From positions 107,037,284 to 107,101,283 of the forward strand of contig OV884057.1 of assembly GCA_930367215.1 (NCBI GenBank): a stretch of DNA of 64,000 nucleotides. The letters are read 5' to 3'. The position numbers were made by a program, and so were the translations under genes. The notes under the pieces are model-generated. The model had not been told where the DNA came from. It did no database searches and worked only from the letters and a program-made list of their open reading frames with translations. How positions within the stretch are numbered: the first letter of the stretch is position 1; every line of letters begins with the position of its first letter. Shown here piece by piece: positions 10,407 through 21,929 of this stretch. Source of the DNA: Pollenia angustigena (taxonomy: Eukaryota > Arthropoda > Insecta > Diptera > Polleniidae).

Positions 10407-13400
10407 CCCAACAAACACGAAGTCAAACCTTTGATATGAAATGACTTTATCATTTGACATCAAACACAATTCTCAAACGTTTTTCAAATGTTTGATTTAA
10501 CATTTAAATTCAAATTCATAATGATTTGAAAATAAATATTTAATTTTTTTTTTTTTTTTTTTTTTTTACTGTTAGGACCAGCACTCAGGGGATGACCCCT
10601 ACTAATGCATTGCATTGTGTTGGAACTAGGAAAATAGGTTGTGGGAAGGAGGATAGAGGGAGTAGTGTTTGTGAACATTCGATTTGAACTTAATCATGTT
10701 GTAAGTGAGAGGGAAGACTTCTGCAGGAAGGTTATTCCACATACGAACTGTGCGGGAAAAAAATGAATTCTCTCTGTAATGCGTTGTACGATTCACCTGC
10801 CAATCGACCACATAAGGATGGGCTCTTGAGGAAAAACGTGTATTACGAACAAACGTACGGGTTTCGGGAACCAGATCCCTAATTTCGTCAGAACACATCC
10901 CATTGTAGTAACGATAAAACAGACAAATACAACCCACATTGCGACGGTGCTCGAGGGAGTCAATAGAATTGGATACCCTACCGTCACCAATGAGAACCTT
11001 CGCCCTCTCCTGCACGCGGTCGAGAAGCTCCAAAATAGACTTTGAAGCACCGGCCCACACATGAGAGTTGTATTCCATACGCGGTCGGATATAGGTGGTA
11101 TAAATAGTAAGGAGATCAGATGGAGTGAAGTATATCTTACACCGTCTTAGAAAACCAAGGCACTTGAATGCTTCTTTCGACACCTTGAATATATGTTCTG
11201 TCCATCGGACATCACATTGTATCCTCATGCCCAGAACATCAAGAGATTCTGATTCCTCAATAATTATACCACCCATATATACAGATGAGGCACCTTGATT
11301 TGTCGCGCGTTTATGCGTCAGCACGCAACATTGGGTTTTTCGGGCATTAAAATCGACCCTATTCGCACGACCCCATTCCGAGATTATGTCAAGGTCTCGG
11401 CCAAGCGTATCATTCATATTCTGCCTCATAGCAGCGACATCGGATACGCTTGGTCTACATTCGAATGAGAACGAGTTGCAAAGGTTGCTGTCATCTGCAA
11501 AAGAGTAGATAGGATTGTAAGTTTGACAAAGGAGGTCGTTTAGAAAGATAAGAAATAGAGTAGGAGAGAGAACGGAGCCTTGCGGCACCCCTGAATGAAT
11601 CTTGAACTCGTTTGACGAAACCCCATCTATAACAACTCGTATAGTGCGATCTCTGAGAAAACTCGATATAAATCGAGAGAAATTATCACCGACACCAAAT
11701 GCAGCAAGTTTTGACAAGAGTGCACATGCCAGACTCTGTCAAACGCCTTAGAAATATCCAAAGCAATTACCTTACTTTCGCCAAAATGGTGAATGGAATG
11801 GCACCATTTTTCCGATAACAGAGCTAGTAAGTCTCCAGTAGAGCGACCTCTACGAAAGCCATACTGGCGGTCGCTTAGTAGGTAGTTTGATTCTAAATAT
11901 TTGACAAGATGGTAATTTACCATACTCTCCATAACTTTGGAAAGTGCCGAACAAATTGCAATTGGGCGGTAATTTTCAGGGTTATTAACGGTTCCCTTTT
12001 TAGGAATTGGCGTTACGTTAGCAACTTTCCAGCAGACTGGAAATTCCGCGGCACGGTATAAAGTGCTGAAAAGATTTGCTAAGGGACGAGCTAGCGTCGA
12101 AGAGCACTGCTTCAAGACCAGTGCAGGTATACCATCCGGCCCAGGAGACTTGTTTATGTCGAGATCCGCAAGAACCCTTTTAACAGCTCGACCCCGAAAA
12201 AATATTCTAGGCATAGTTACGGATACTTTTTCGAGTTCGGGTAGTGGTTGATTGCTATCTGGTAGGTAAGAATTATTAGCAAATAATTCGGCAAAACAAT
12301 TAGCCTTATCAACCGGGTCCGTGAATGATCGGCCATCCTTTAAAAGAGTTGGTATTGAAGAACTAGCATTAACCCTTACTCTTTTAACGAATGACCAGAA
12401 GCTTTTACTACCCCGGGGAGCTGCAAGAACTTCAGCACGAAGACGTTGCTCGTGAAGAGTTTTTTCCCGTCTAAGTACTTTGGCACACGAAGACCTTGCC
12501 ATTTTGCGTAGCAATTCAGTATCAACGTTTTTATTTTTACGCCAATTTCTGAATGCTTCCTCTCTGGATCTGACTGATTGCACGCTGATTTGCACGACTG
12601 ATTAAACCAAGATTTGGATCGAGGTTTATTCGAAGCTTTTTTAACTGGGATGAAGATTTTCATTCCCAGCATTATTACGTTTTCAACCATTTTCGCCATG
12701 GCATTGACGTCATTGTCCAGGAAACAGAGTTTCCAATTGAAATGCCGAAAAAAGTCATTGAGCTCAGCCCAACGTGCTTTTCCGTAAACAAATATTGATC
12801 GTTTCGTAGCCCGTCGTGAAACGTTCCGAAGTTCGGAGAACGGAAAAGAGGCGGAAATGGTGCAATGATCCGAGTTGCCGAGAGGTGCTAGAACCTCAAC
12901 TTCGTACTTTTGAGGGTGCGAAGAGAGGAAGAGGTCAAGGGTATTGTGTTGGTGCCCGTCAACCCACGGAATATGTGTTGGTTCATTCACCAGTTGCACG
13001 AGGTGGTTGTGCGCAGCAAAAAGCTCAACATATTGGCCTTCATAAGTTGTACGGCCCGAGTGGTGAAGCCAAGAAGAATTGTGGACATTAAAATCACCAG
13101 CAACAACGATTTCACTGTCGGGACAATTCTCAAGAATCTTCGCTATTGAGTCGGAAAGGGAGTCGAAGCCCGATAAGGTAATATCCCTTCCCGCATTTGG
13201 ACTTCTGTAAAGAAATCCGAAATGCAAATAGTGTGCATCGATTTTGAATTTAACCCAAAGACAGTTAAATTCCGCATCAAGCATGCCCATTGATTGCTGG
13301 CATTGATACACAACTTCATTGCGTATGTATATAGCAAGACCCCGATGAAGATTAAAGAGGGATAGAAGGTGATACCCAGGAATCTGAAAATCAAGTGGAT

Positions 13401-14802
13401 CGGAATTTTCAGATACCTGAGTTTCACATAAGGCGAAAACATCCGGCCGGTGGAGACAAACGTGAGCATACACAGAGAAAAAATTCGCTCTCAGCCCACG
13501 TATATTGCAAAAGTCGATTCTAAACCGACCTCTCATCACAACATAAAAAAATTCAAATCAAACGCATAGTACCGATATTCGCTATGTTAAAAGTCGTTAA
13601 AAAAAAACTGTTTGGTGATCAGTGTTATACCTTCATCACCAAAACAGTTCAACAACGATTAACACAAGAACATTCGTACTAACAAAAATGAAAAGGACGG
13701 TTAACAAAGGAACACAAGGAACAATGCCATAAAAAGGGCCATAAAAGCCCTGATCTGGTCATCGTTAAAAAAAGGCCATCACTGACGAATTATTATTTTT
13801 ATTTTTTATTGTTGTTGTTGTTTATTGTATTGCTTGCTTTTGTTATGTTGTAATTGTTGTATTGTTTTAAAACGGTTGTTTGTTTGTTTATTATTTATTC
13901 AAGATTTGTTGTTAATTTTGTAAATAAGTGATTTTGTAATTTTGGTTTTGTTTGTTTGTTGTTCAATTTGTTTTATTTCTGTTTTGTTTTAGTTGATTGC
14001 AAAGTTTATTAATTTTTATGTTTATGTTTATTTTTATTTTTTTTTTTAACTGCACGGGCACTAATTTTAATTTATTTTTTTTTTTTTTTTTACAATTAGG
14101 ACAAATTTAACGGACGGAACGTAAAGACGTGTGTACACGACAAAAGACAATGTTTTATCAATTTGATGTCAAATGTTTGTCAAATGTTAAATTCCAATCA
14201 AAAATAAACTTGGCAATACTAAAGCGAAAAATAAATGTGATCATTAAAAATGGCGATTAAAGTTAAATTTTTTACTTTGTGGTTACATGTGTTTTACTAT
14301 TAAAAATAAATTTTTGTGAAAAAAAAAATTTATTTGTGAGTAATGATTAAAAATGCGAAAAAAAGGAAAATAAAACGGGAAAGTGGAGAAAGTTTGTTGA
14401 ACGATCGCGGGGTTGTAATCCTCAAAATAAAAGGGAGCCAAGTAGTTTGTCTTTCCAAGAATTAGAGGACGGAAAGAACATTATTTCATCTTTAAACTAT
14501 GGTGCCGAATGTTTATCTCACAGTTTATTTAAATAAATAATAAATTTTAATTAAAAAAATAAAGTATTTTTATTTATATTCCACATTGTATAATAATCCA
14601 CATTTGAAAAACATTTGAGAATTACGTTTGAAAGCAAGTTGAAAATAAAGGCATATTTCAATTTGAAAATAATTTCCCCTTTTTGTTGAGAACGCTATGA
14701 TTTTCAAATGATTTTCAAATCATTATCAAACGTTTGTCGTTTGAGAAAACGTTTGATATCAAATCATTTTCAATTTGAAATCAAACCTCCGTGTTTGTTG
14801 GG
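10407..14802. mobile_element. CCCAACAAACACG element, TA target, carrying a LINE
   Basis: Ends CCCAACAAACACG / CGTGTTTGTTGGG, flanked by TA (10405-10406, 14803-14804). The 47720-48443 copy of R reads straight through the site, confirming both ends. Subterminal parts are crowded with palindromic motifs such as TTTGATATCAAA and CAAACGTTTG. The LINE at about 10544-14060 makes up most of the length; the element itself is about 0.85-0.9 kb. No transposase is visible. A 58-bp solo end is at 3277-3334. TA targets suggest Tc1/mariner, but family membership is not proven. Confidence 0.7.
10626..13539 (-). pseudogene. LINE ORF2 (endonuclease-reverse transcriptase), nearly complete, frameshifted
   Basis: The minus-strand frame starts at an ATG at 13539 with an endonuclease domain: 'FCNIRGLRANF', 'ALCETQVSEN', 'VVAGDFNVHNSSW' and 'GNSDHCTISASF'. 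A frame change at about 12600 leads to the linker and RT fingers ('SPGPDGIPALVLKQC', 'YRPIAICSALSKVMES', 'QYGFRRGRSTGDLL', 'ALDISKAFDRVWH'). A second change near 11735 leads to 'GVPQGSVLSPTLF', the catalytic box 'SFADDSNL' and a thumb ending at 10626. The RNA end is marked by a poly-A tail, seen as a T-run at 10544-10567. It belongs to the CR1/Jockey group without RNase H. No ORF1 is seen; 13540-14060 looks like T-rich 5' sequence. It inserted into the CCCAACAAACACG element. Confidence 0.8.
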
Positions 14803-14845
14803 TATGGAAATTGTGTGTACCTACATATGTATGTGTGTTTAGTTT

Positions 14846-16024
14846 CCCAGCGGGAAAACTCAGAAGACCTTCTTACTTCAGGCCTTTTTAAAGGCCTGCT
14901 TAAAAAATGTTTTGATTTAATTACTATTCTTACGTAACTGCTAAGGAATGCCTTATAGAAGGCCTCGGCACTTTGGTATAAAAGAAGCTCAAAAGAAAAG
15001 AAGGAGTAATATTTTTTGTTTTGTTTTTTTGCACAAGCAAAAGCAAAAGAGTTCAGATCCCTTTACAAAAACAAAGTAACATATGTTGTAAATCATTTTA
15101 GTTGAAGTTGAAAAGAGAAACAGGGGTGTGCTGGAAATCGCAAACGCAAAACGCAAGAATTTTAAAAGTCGTTTTTTAGTAAGATTTCTGTAATAAAGGA
15201 ACCTTATGACAAATATTATACAAACATTTTGCTATTAAACAGAATTTTATAACAAAAATTATAAAGATTTGATTAAAAGTGTATTATAAACAGCCTCCAA
15301 ATTCTTGCGTTTTGCGTTTGCGATTTCCAGCACACCCCCCAAAGAGTAAAATTTTTTGTTTGGTTTTTTTCGCCAAAGCGAAAGAATTCAGATCCTGTTA
15401 TAAAAACAAAGTAACAAAGTAGGTGCATATTAAAATACAAAATAAAAACAATAATGTAAATCATTTTAGTTGAGTTTTGTTCATTAAGGAAGATAGGTAC
15501 TTGTGCTTAAAAGTTTTATTTTATTATAAACTTTTATTTGCAATCTATTTTACAATATTAAGCAAATTTAATTATTTCAATAAAAAAATAGCTATCACAT
15601 CTAATATGTACATGAAACCTTTTCAGTCTTCTAATTTCATTTGTAAGGAAATATTCCTTAATATTTTAGACTGATAGCCCTTCAATATGACCTTTAACGC
15701 ATTTGTATAAGGATGGCCTGAAAGGCCTTTTAAGAGCCATTAATTGAAAGGCCTTTTACCATACCTTTCTTAAAAACCCTTCAAGATAACCTTTTTGCTA
15801 AGGCCTTTTGACAGTCATTCTCTGGAAAGCCTTCTAAAAGCCATTTATTTGAAGGCCTTTAAGAAGCTCTGGGGAAGAAAGGAAAGCGGAAGGCCTTCTC
15901 CGCAATGACAACGCGTGTAAAAAAGATATGAGTATGGAATGGAGCGAGAACGGCTTGTCTATCCAAAAGAAGGAGTACAGAGGCCTTCTGCAAGGCCTCC
16001 GTACACCTTCTTTTTCCCGCTGGG
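14846..16024. mobile_element. CCCAGCGGG element ('P2'), copy 1
   Basis: Ends CCCAGCGGGAAAA / TTTTCCCGCTGGG inside element R. Comparison with the unoccupied R copy (48111-48120, TTTAGTTTCA) indicates a 2-bp duplication, TT. The body holds more than ten AGGCCTT/AAGGCCT motifs near both ends, a TATAAAAG box at about 14978, and an internal repeat in which a block around CAGATCC...TTTTAGTTGA occurs twice. It contains its own MITE at 15121-15340. No coding region. A second copy is at 59251-60096 and a transposase-bearing relative at 60303-63713. Confidence 0.7.
15121..15340. mobile_element. Palindromic MITE inside P2 copy 1
   Basis: Long inverted arms beginning CAGGGGTGTGCTGG, with over 35 bp of near-perfect complement containing GCAAACGCAAAACGCAAG. 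It is absent from P2 copy 2, where GAGAAAGAG is continuous. That comparison implies a 3-bp duplication AAA (15118-15120, 15341-15343). Three-base targets suggest a PIF/Harbinger-type MITE (tentative). Confidence 0.65.
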
Positions 16025-16814
16025 TTCATTTCAATTTTTTTTCTTGTACTACATAGTTAATGCTGAATAAATCCATGAGTAAGATTGCTTGATTTCTGGC
16101 TTTTTTGTTTGTATTTTTTTTTTCTGTACCAAAACAATCATTTTCGAACCGAACACAAAAACATCTTTATTAAAAAACGAAGCTAACGATTGTATAAATA
16201 ACAAAACACGATGTGCGTTATTTGAATGACTGCAAACCAGCAGCGAATATTTGCGGTTGAGGAAATTTCATTGTATGACCGCAAGCGAGTGTATTTGTTG
16301 CTGTTGATTAAATGCGATTTTTTTCAATTGCATAAAGCTGTACTCTGGTATGGAGTATGCTGTTACATGGTTTTATTTTATTTACAAAACTTGTGTATGT
16401 TTTTATTCAGGGTTGCACTTTTAGGTCCTATAATATATCGTTAATTTAAAAATAGTAGTAAAATTATTATATAAACAAAAAGTCTGTGGGATGGTGATGC
16501 CACAGATGTATATATCCTGATTTTTACGGAGATAAAGGCAATAACACACTTAAGCTTAAAATCTTTATAACTCACAAGCTTAAAGGACAACGTTTTCATT
16601 AATATAAGAGAAAGTCACGTATTGTATATTTAATCCTGTTTGAATATATGTTCTAACAATATGGTTAAAAAATAAATTGTTTTAGCGTATCGTAGGTGCA
16701 AACGAAGTGAGAAATTATTTTTTCAGTCTTAAAAATAAGTTAAGTGGGACAAAAAGGAAAAAACGTTTTCCTGGCTAGGGGTATTGGTGGCTACTCAAAT
16801 GGAAGATATGCGAG

Positions 16815-17040
16815 CCTGTACTGAAAACCACGTTATTTCAAACCACGTGTGCTTTTGAAATCACACGTGTGATTATGTGGTGTTCTGAAAGTCATAACGT
16901 TTTTGTGTTTCTCGGTGTGCTTTCGGCGATTGAAGATCCCACCAAAACACACAAAAACGGGACACTAAAATATCACAAGTGTGATTTTAGTAGGTTCATG
17001 TGATTTGAAATTACATACAAGTGATTTTAAGAGGCCTGAT
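16815..17040. repeat. Possible inverted-repeat element
   Basis: Arms around AAAACCACGTTATTTCAAACC and the complement of GATTTGAAATTACATACAAG face each other, with the perfect palindrome AATCACACGTGTGATT at 16859-16874 between them. No target duplication was found. The rest of 16356-17604 shows nothing else I can name and should include the TfIIB 3' UTR. Confidence 0.3.
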
Positions 17041-17604
17041 AGATTATAATGAACAGACGGATTAAAGTCACCAAAAGCAAAAATGGAGCCACTGTCAAGC
17101 CATGAACAACGATATGCGATATGATGAGACGGGACTTTAAATGGAAACGCTATATAAAAAACAAGAAGGGCTGTATTTGGAGGCGTGGCAAAAATTTTCC
17201 TGTTTTAGAAACTTTGTCATATCTTTCAATCTAGGGGCTGACTGGAACAACTTTTTTCTACCCACTTTAGTGCATGTCTTTTTCAATGAAAGGTGCCAAA
17301 AAAGCCTATGCAGAGAATAGTTAAAGATTTAAAATTTTCCATAGGCATTTGTTGAACACATCGTATATGTATATAAAAGGTAAGACTTGTGTGGCTTGGT
17401 TTGCTAATTCACCATAACAATGTTTAAAAGAGGAAAGGTTAACTTATCTTAAAATAAAACTAAGCTGTGTACTTTCAAATTTAAAAAGCATTTTTGGTCT
17501 ATGTATATATTTATATGTATATTATTTTCTTAAAAAAACATAAACATGTCATAAAAAATCATAAAATATTTAAAGAGCTGTAAACTATATAAGTTGCTGT
17601 ATTT

Positions 17605-17766
17605 TTACATCTGTGGAAGTTGATCAATTGGTGTTGTGAATTTGAAGTCTTCCGGGAACAATTTAACAGCTTCTGGATACATAAGCTTGTACGATTGTCT
17701 TATTGTTACATCTGCGACACCAGCAATATCGCCAATTTCCTTTTGACTACGCTTGTGCTCCGAAGC
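17605..17766 (-). CDS. TfIIB: TFIIB, last coding exon
   Basis: The minus strand reads 54 codons including a TAA stop at 17605-17607. The exon starts with A-S-E-H-K-R-S-Q after a consensus acceptor (TTTTCAG, complement of 17767-17773). It contains '[20 protein letters not shown]' and ends '[11 protein letters not shown]'. This is the end of the second cyclin-like repeat and the C-terminal tail of transcription factor IIB, which bridges TBP-promoter DNA and RNA polymerase II in the preinitiation complex. It agrees with Drosophila TfIIB as I know it, apart from a few residues (PEAVKL where I recall PHAAKL). Phase 0 entry matches the phase 0 exit of the exon at 46964. No stops or frame changes, so it is a live host exon. 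Confidence 0.95.
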   Translation of the reverse strand, partial: ASEHKRSQKEIGDIAGVADVTIRQSYKLMYPEAVKLFPEDFKFTTPIDQLPQM

Positions 17767-18454
17767 CTGAAAATGAAAGCAATTATTTATATTTTATTTT
17801 GATATGAAAAAATGGCGAGTTTGTATATACATATGTAAATATTGTTACGAAAGTAACTTTAGTTAAGAATTAGTTTTATTTATTAGTTACCTTGTAATTA
17901 TTAGTAATTTTGTATTTGTTAGTTATTTTATTAGCTTAAATTGTTATTGTATTAGTTATGCACATTTCTAATGTAAAAATCACTGTTGAGAATTTTCTAC
18001 TTGGTCCAAATGTCATGTTAAAATAATTGTAAATTAAATTGTTACGCCTTAAGATAAACTTTAGTATAATATAGATATACATATATGAATTCAAGCGACG
18101 CAATATCGACATTGTAAGCTACGCATTCGATAATAAGGAAGAAATAGAGGTTTGTACTCGTACAGTAGCAAGCAACATGGATTTAGGCACAATGTTATGA
18201 TGGCGAAAATGGAAAAAATGTCGGAAGAAAATTCTAGAAAAACTTACTAAAATTCCTAAACCTTCTAGAAAAATGGATGAAACTTCTAGAAAAATTTAAG
18301 AGAAATCGAGCACCATTCTGGTCGAGAAGCTTCAGGAGATTTCTGCTAAAATAAATGACATGGAAATAGAATTCAACAAGAAGCTCTTTGATTTAATGCC
18401 AGAAGGGACCGGTGAGAATTGTTCCAGAAGTCACGAGTAGAATAAAAAGCCCCT

Positions 18455-20330
18455 TATTTTGATGGCATTTCACCATTCAATTTTTTCATGTTTGATACAG
18501 TTGCCAAAAGAAATGCCTGGAACAGTGAGGAAAAAGCTATCGAGCTAATTCTTTCTTTAAAGGGGACTGCGGCAGAAGTACTTGAAAGTGTACCAATTAG
18601 TTGCAACAATAATTATGACGACATAATTGTTGCACTGCAACGTGAGTATGGTGGTGAGCACAAAAAGGAAATTTACAAAATCGAATTAAGGGGTAGAATG
18701 CAAAAGGCGAATAAGACATTAGAGGACTTCGCACTCGAGATTAAGCGGTTGGTGCAGCTAACTTATACTGTTTAGAGCTATCCTTTGCTGGATCCAGCGT
18801 TACCGTTGTGATACTAAAGTATCAATTTGACCCTTTTTCGACAGTGTTGAAACCTTTTATGACCCTTTTTTTTAAATTATACTTTTGTATCATTATCACC
18901 TATATTGTGACACTTTTTACCCTTTTTTGGAAATAGCTCATTTTGTTTTTTGTCAACACTGCGTAACAGAAGTGATAAACAAATGTTTTCGAAATAAGCA
19001 TTGCTTAATATGGAACAGACTCAAAGTATAAACTTACAATTCCATGCTTTCTTCTCCTTGATTTTTGATAGTAAAGTACATAACTCATATAAATATTTGT
19101 TATTTTTTACGTTGGTTTATTTTCAAAACAAAAACTTGACATTTTATTAGAAAAATGCAATTTGGTGTTTTGCTTTCTTAAAGAGTAGCATGTTTTATTC
19201 AAAAAAATTCGCCCCTAATAATGGTAAAAGGTATTGAACTTTTCGCCCTCTTTTGAATCGACAGTGTTGAGAGTGCCCTAACAGGAATGAAAACAAGAGG
19301 TAAACATTGCTAAATTAGCGGAAATTCCCAAATATATGGTAAAAACGGTATGATGGCAAAGTCTTATATTTATTAAAAATCGTAAAAGCTTTAAAAAATC
19401 TGACATTTACAGGAAAAAATCGCTTTAATCGAGAAAATGGGTACAATTCGCGAACGATTGCAAAATTTAAAACAAACACTAAAATTTATTTGACATCGCT
19501 AAATCGGAAAATTACATAAAAAGTATTAAAAAAATTAGCTATAATGATAAAGAATAAACTTTTTGTCAGGTGTTGAAAACAGGACAGAGCATTCCATAAA
19601 AAAATTTAGTTTTTTGAGCTCTTCCTACCTGAAATATTATTTTTTTGTTTGCTTATAAAAAAACTTCAACTTATTATGTTCATTTAAATGGGAAATACTG
19701 CTTATAAAAAACTTGACCCTTTTTTTTATTGAAATACCCTTTTTTTACCCCTTTTTCTGGAAAATCCCCTTTTTCTGACCCTTTTCGAAAATTTCCAACG
19801 GTAACCCTGGCTGGATCACCTTAAAACAGAAGCATTTGTAAATGGTATCAGAGATGCTGACTTTAAAAAACTCGAGGTGTGTGCATCACAAAACGCAACC
19901 TTTGCAGAAATTGTTCCATTTTCTTTAGCCCTGGAAACCGCAAGAATTATTTCGAGACCTCAAATATGCAAGGTGGGAAGGCTAGACGTGACCGCCAATG
20001 GGGAAAGGGAGATTATGCGGGACATAAAAAGGCAGTTATGGAAGCTTTAAGTGAGAAGCAAACTTAAACCAAAATAAAATGCTATAACTGCGGAAATATT
20101 GGTTATATGTAGCGTAACTGCAAAGCACCGAAAAAAAAGTTCAAAATCTCTTTCGCCGCAAAGAAATAACAAAATACCTAATCATCAGTCATCACGGTTG
20201 TCGCCGTTAAGTATAGAGGGAGTTCTACCTTTAGTAGCCAAAAGGCAATAAAAATATTAAGACATTTGGCTACATCAATGGTAAAAAGCGCTTTTTGATT
20301 ATTGACGCTGGTGCAGGATTTTCGTTTATA
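18455..20330 (+). pseudogene. Gypsy gag and protease remnant
   Basis: 'PYFDGISPFNFFMF' leads into an open part (18488-18775) with 'WNSEEKAIELILSLKGTAAE' and 'LEDFALEIKRLVQL', typical of the capsid of insect Gypsy elements. After the hAT insert at 18795-19809 the reading resumes ('LKTEAFVNGIRDADF'). It ends with a CCHC zinc knuckle (20089-20131, 'CYNCGNIGYM', a stop, 'RNC'). Further on, 'FLIIDAGAGFSFI' (about 20291-20329) looks like an aspartic protease site with DAG in place of the usual DSG/DTG. Stops are frequent. Confidence 0.65.
18795..19809. mobile_element. hAT-type element (CAGCGTTACCG) in gag
   Basis: Ends CAGCGTTACCGTTG / complement CAGGGTTACCGTTGG, flanked by the 8-bp direct repeat GCTGGATC (18787-18794, 19810-19817). 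Non-coding. Both ends carry many ACCCTTTTT motifs, a family-specific subterminal array. Confidence 0.85.
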
Positions 20331-20805
20331 AGATGGCGAACCACTAAGCGGGGTGAGCTTGCGAACAACTACATGTGAGCCTGCTACTGTCTGTGGCAAA
20401 ACACGTGTGGTGTTAAGAATTGCCGTATTGGCCAAGGTTATAGGAGGGAACAAATTTTTAAAGGAAATTGCCTAAGGCAGGTGGCAGCCAGGGCCACATA
20501 AACAGAGGTTGTGCGCCGCTCCCACAGTGCAACTCTAATGCACTTTCTATACCGGAAGATAAGGAAGTATCATCCTCAGCTCCGCTCCAAGGAGATCCAG
20601 TTGTCCAGATTCGATAGGGAGGTGAATTTCGAAAAACAATATAAGATGTTAAGGAATTGAATGACGTTGTATATCGAATCCAGAAATTAAAAAATGGAAG
20701 TTGTTAATTTTGAACAATAAGCCCCTTATGGACGAGGTGAATCTGAGCCAATTCGGGACGATCACGCTTAAGTGGGGGGCTGAGTTACGAAAGTAACTTT
20801 AGAAA

Positions 20806-20991
20806 CTGGGAATTATTTCCTTCCGAAGGTTACTTTATATTATATTCAACAATACAATATAATAGTCTGGTAGTGTATAAAGTCATTTTGAAAAATTGAA
20901 GGAATAGAACTATTACAAAAAAGCTTTATAAAATACATAACTGAAATTTAGCTCATAGAATAAATTCGAAAAATGAAAAAATGTTGAAAGT
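20806..20991. repeat. Family X repeat inserted in the 3' LTR
   Basis: The block from AAACTGGGAATTATTTCC to GAAAAAATGTTGA is repeated, partly in inverted arrangement, at 28570-28790 and 28890-29100, including the core CAATATAATAGTCTGGTAG. The LTR sequence GAAAGTAACTTTAG occurs on both sides, which could be a target duplication. Confidence 0.5.
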
Positions 20992-21321
20992 AACTTTAGT
21001 AAAGAGTTCGTTTTATTTGTTTTTTAGTTGTTTTATTGGTTTAAATTGTTATTGTATTGGTTATGAACATTTCTAGTGTAAAAATCACTGTACAGAATTT
21101 TCTAGTACAAAAATTGTTATGCATAATTGTACTTTAACTCCATTAATTTAATTGCTTAATTGTTACGCCTTAAGTTATTAGCTAATGTTATTAACTGTTA
21201 AGTTTAGATAATAAAAGCTCGAATGTTCCGGAAATAGTTCGAAAATAGTGTAGAAAAGTGAATATAGTGTAGAAAAGCAAAAGGCATTTTCTTTCGCCTG
21301 CCGCAGTTTCGGCACAAAAGA

Positions 21322-21430
21322 ATGCCGGAACAAAACGAGAAATTTGCAGTTTCAGGTTATGAAAAATGGAAAAAGTTTAGTGAAGCCCTTAAAAAGCACG
21401 ACGAATCTGTAGCTCATATTGAAAGCGTTC
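21322..21430 (+). pseudogene. TTF-type/ZMYM-like hAT transposase fragment (tentative)
   Basis: A short frame reads 'KFAVSGYEKWKKFSEALKKH' then 'DESVAHIES', resembling the start of the TTF-type zinc-finger region in ZMYM1-like hAT transposases. Nothing further of the gene follows. Downstream (21590-21640) a 26-bp unit with TATACTTTTTAAAGTGGAAG is tandemly duplicated. Confidence 0.4.
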
Positions 21431-21929
21431 AGGACGACCAAATGTATGTAAAACGGATTTTAGAAATTCCGGGTCTTGGAATTTTTGAATTTTTCGAAAC
21501 CCCGTTTTATATACATTCCACGAACTTTTGGTCTTAGAAGACCCCTAGTGAAATTTGATGCAGAAAATATTCGTCGAACGAATAGTATACTTTTTAAAGT
21601 GGAAGTTGTAGTATACTTTTTAAAGTGGAAGTTAAAAAAAAGGCAAAAATTACACCTTAAAATTAGTGTTAGAGGGTTAAAATATTCTAAGAAAAGAATC
21701 GCCATACAAGACATCTGAAATAGTATTTAAGCCCAGAAGTATATTTCAAACAAGTTAGAGTGCTATATTCGGCTGTGCCTAATCTTTGATACCCTCCACC
21801 GACGGTTCAATTATTTCAGGAGTGATATCTATTTATTATTAATTTATGTTATAAAAACAGACATCAGCATTAAAATTATTGACCGACAATCAGAAAGTTT
21901 TATGCTTTTTTTTTAGCAATTTTAACTAG

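Larger units (their letters stand above)
10032..16347. mobile_element. hAT-type element 'R', copy 1, with two nested insertions
   Basis: Short inverted ends CAGAGTAC / GTACTCTG, flanked by the 8-bp direct repeat GTATGGAG (10024-10031, 16348-16355). Without the insertions at 10407-14802 and 14846-16024 it is about 740 bp, with no coding capacity, AACAACAATA-type repeats near 10270-10345 and an ACT trinucleotide run near 10352. A second, left-truncated copy at 47720-48443 lacks both insertions and supplies the unoccupied sites. Confidence 0.75.
17843..21230 (+). mobile_element. Decayed Gypsy-type LTR retrotransposon
   Basis: A 5' LTR starts about 17843 (TGTTACGAAAGTAACTTTAG) and its counterpart lies at 20781 after a purine-rich tract AGTGGGGGGC (20770-20779). 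Both LTRs share blocks such as AAATTGTTATTGTATT and AAAAATCACTGT and 'GTTACGCCTTAAG'. The 3' LTR is lengthened by a repeat (20806-20991) inserted within it. Between them are gag and a protease remnant but no reverse transcriptase or integrase, so pol is deleted. LTR ends on the inner side are approximate. It begins only 77 bp from the TfIIB last exon, inside the intron. Confidence 0.65.

Noticed and set aside
10793..11062. 89-codon frame on the minus strand
   Set aside because: It overlaps the LINE RT thumb in another frame; shadow of the real coding sequence.
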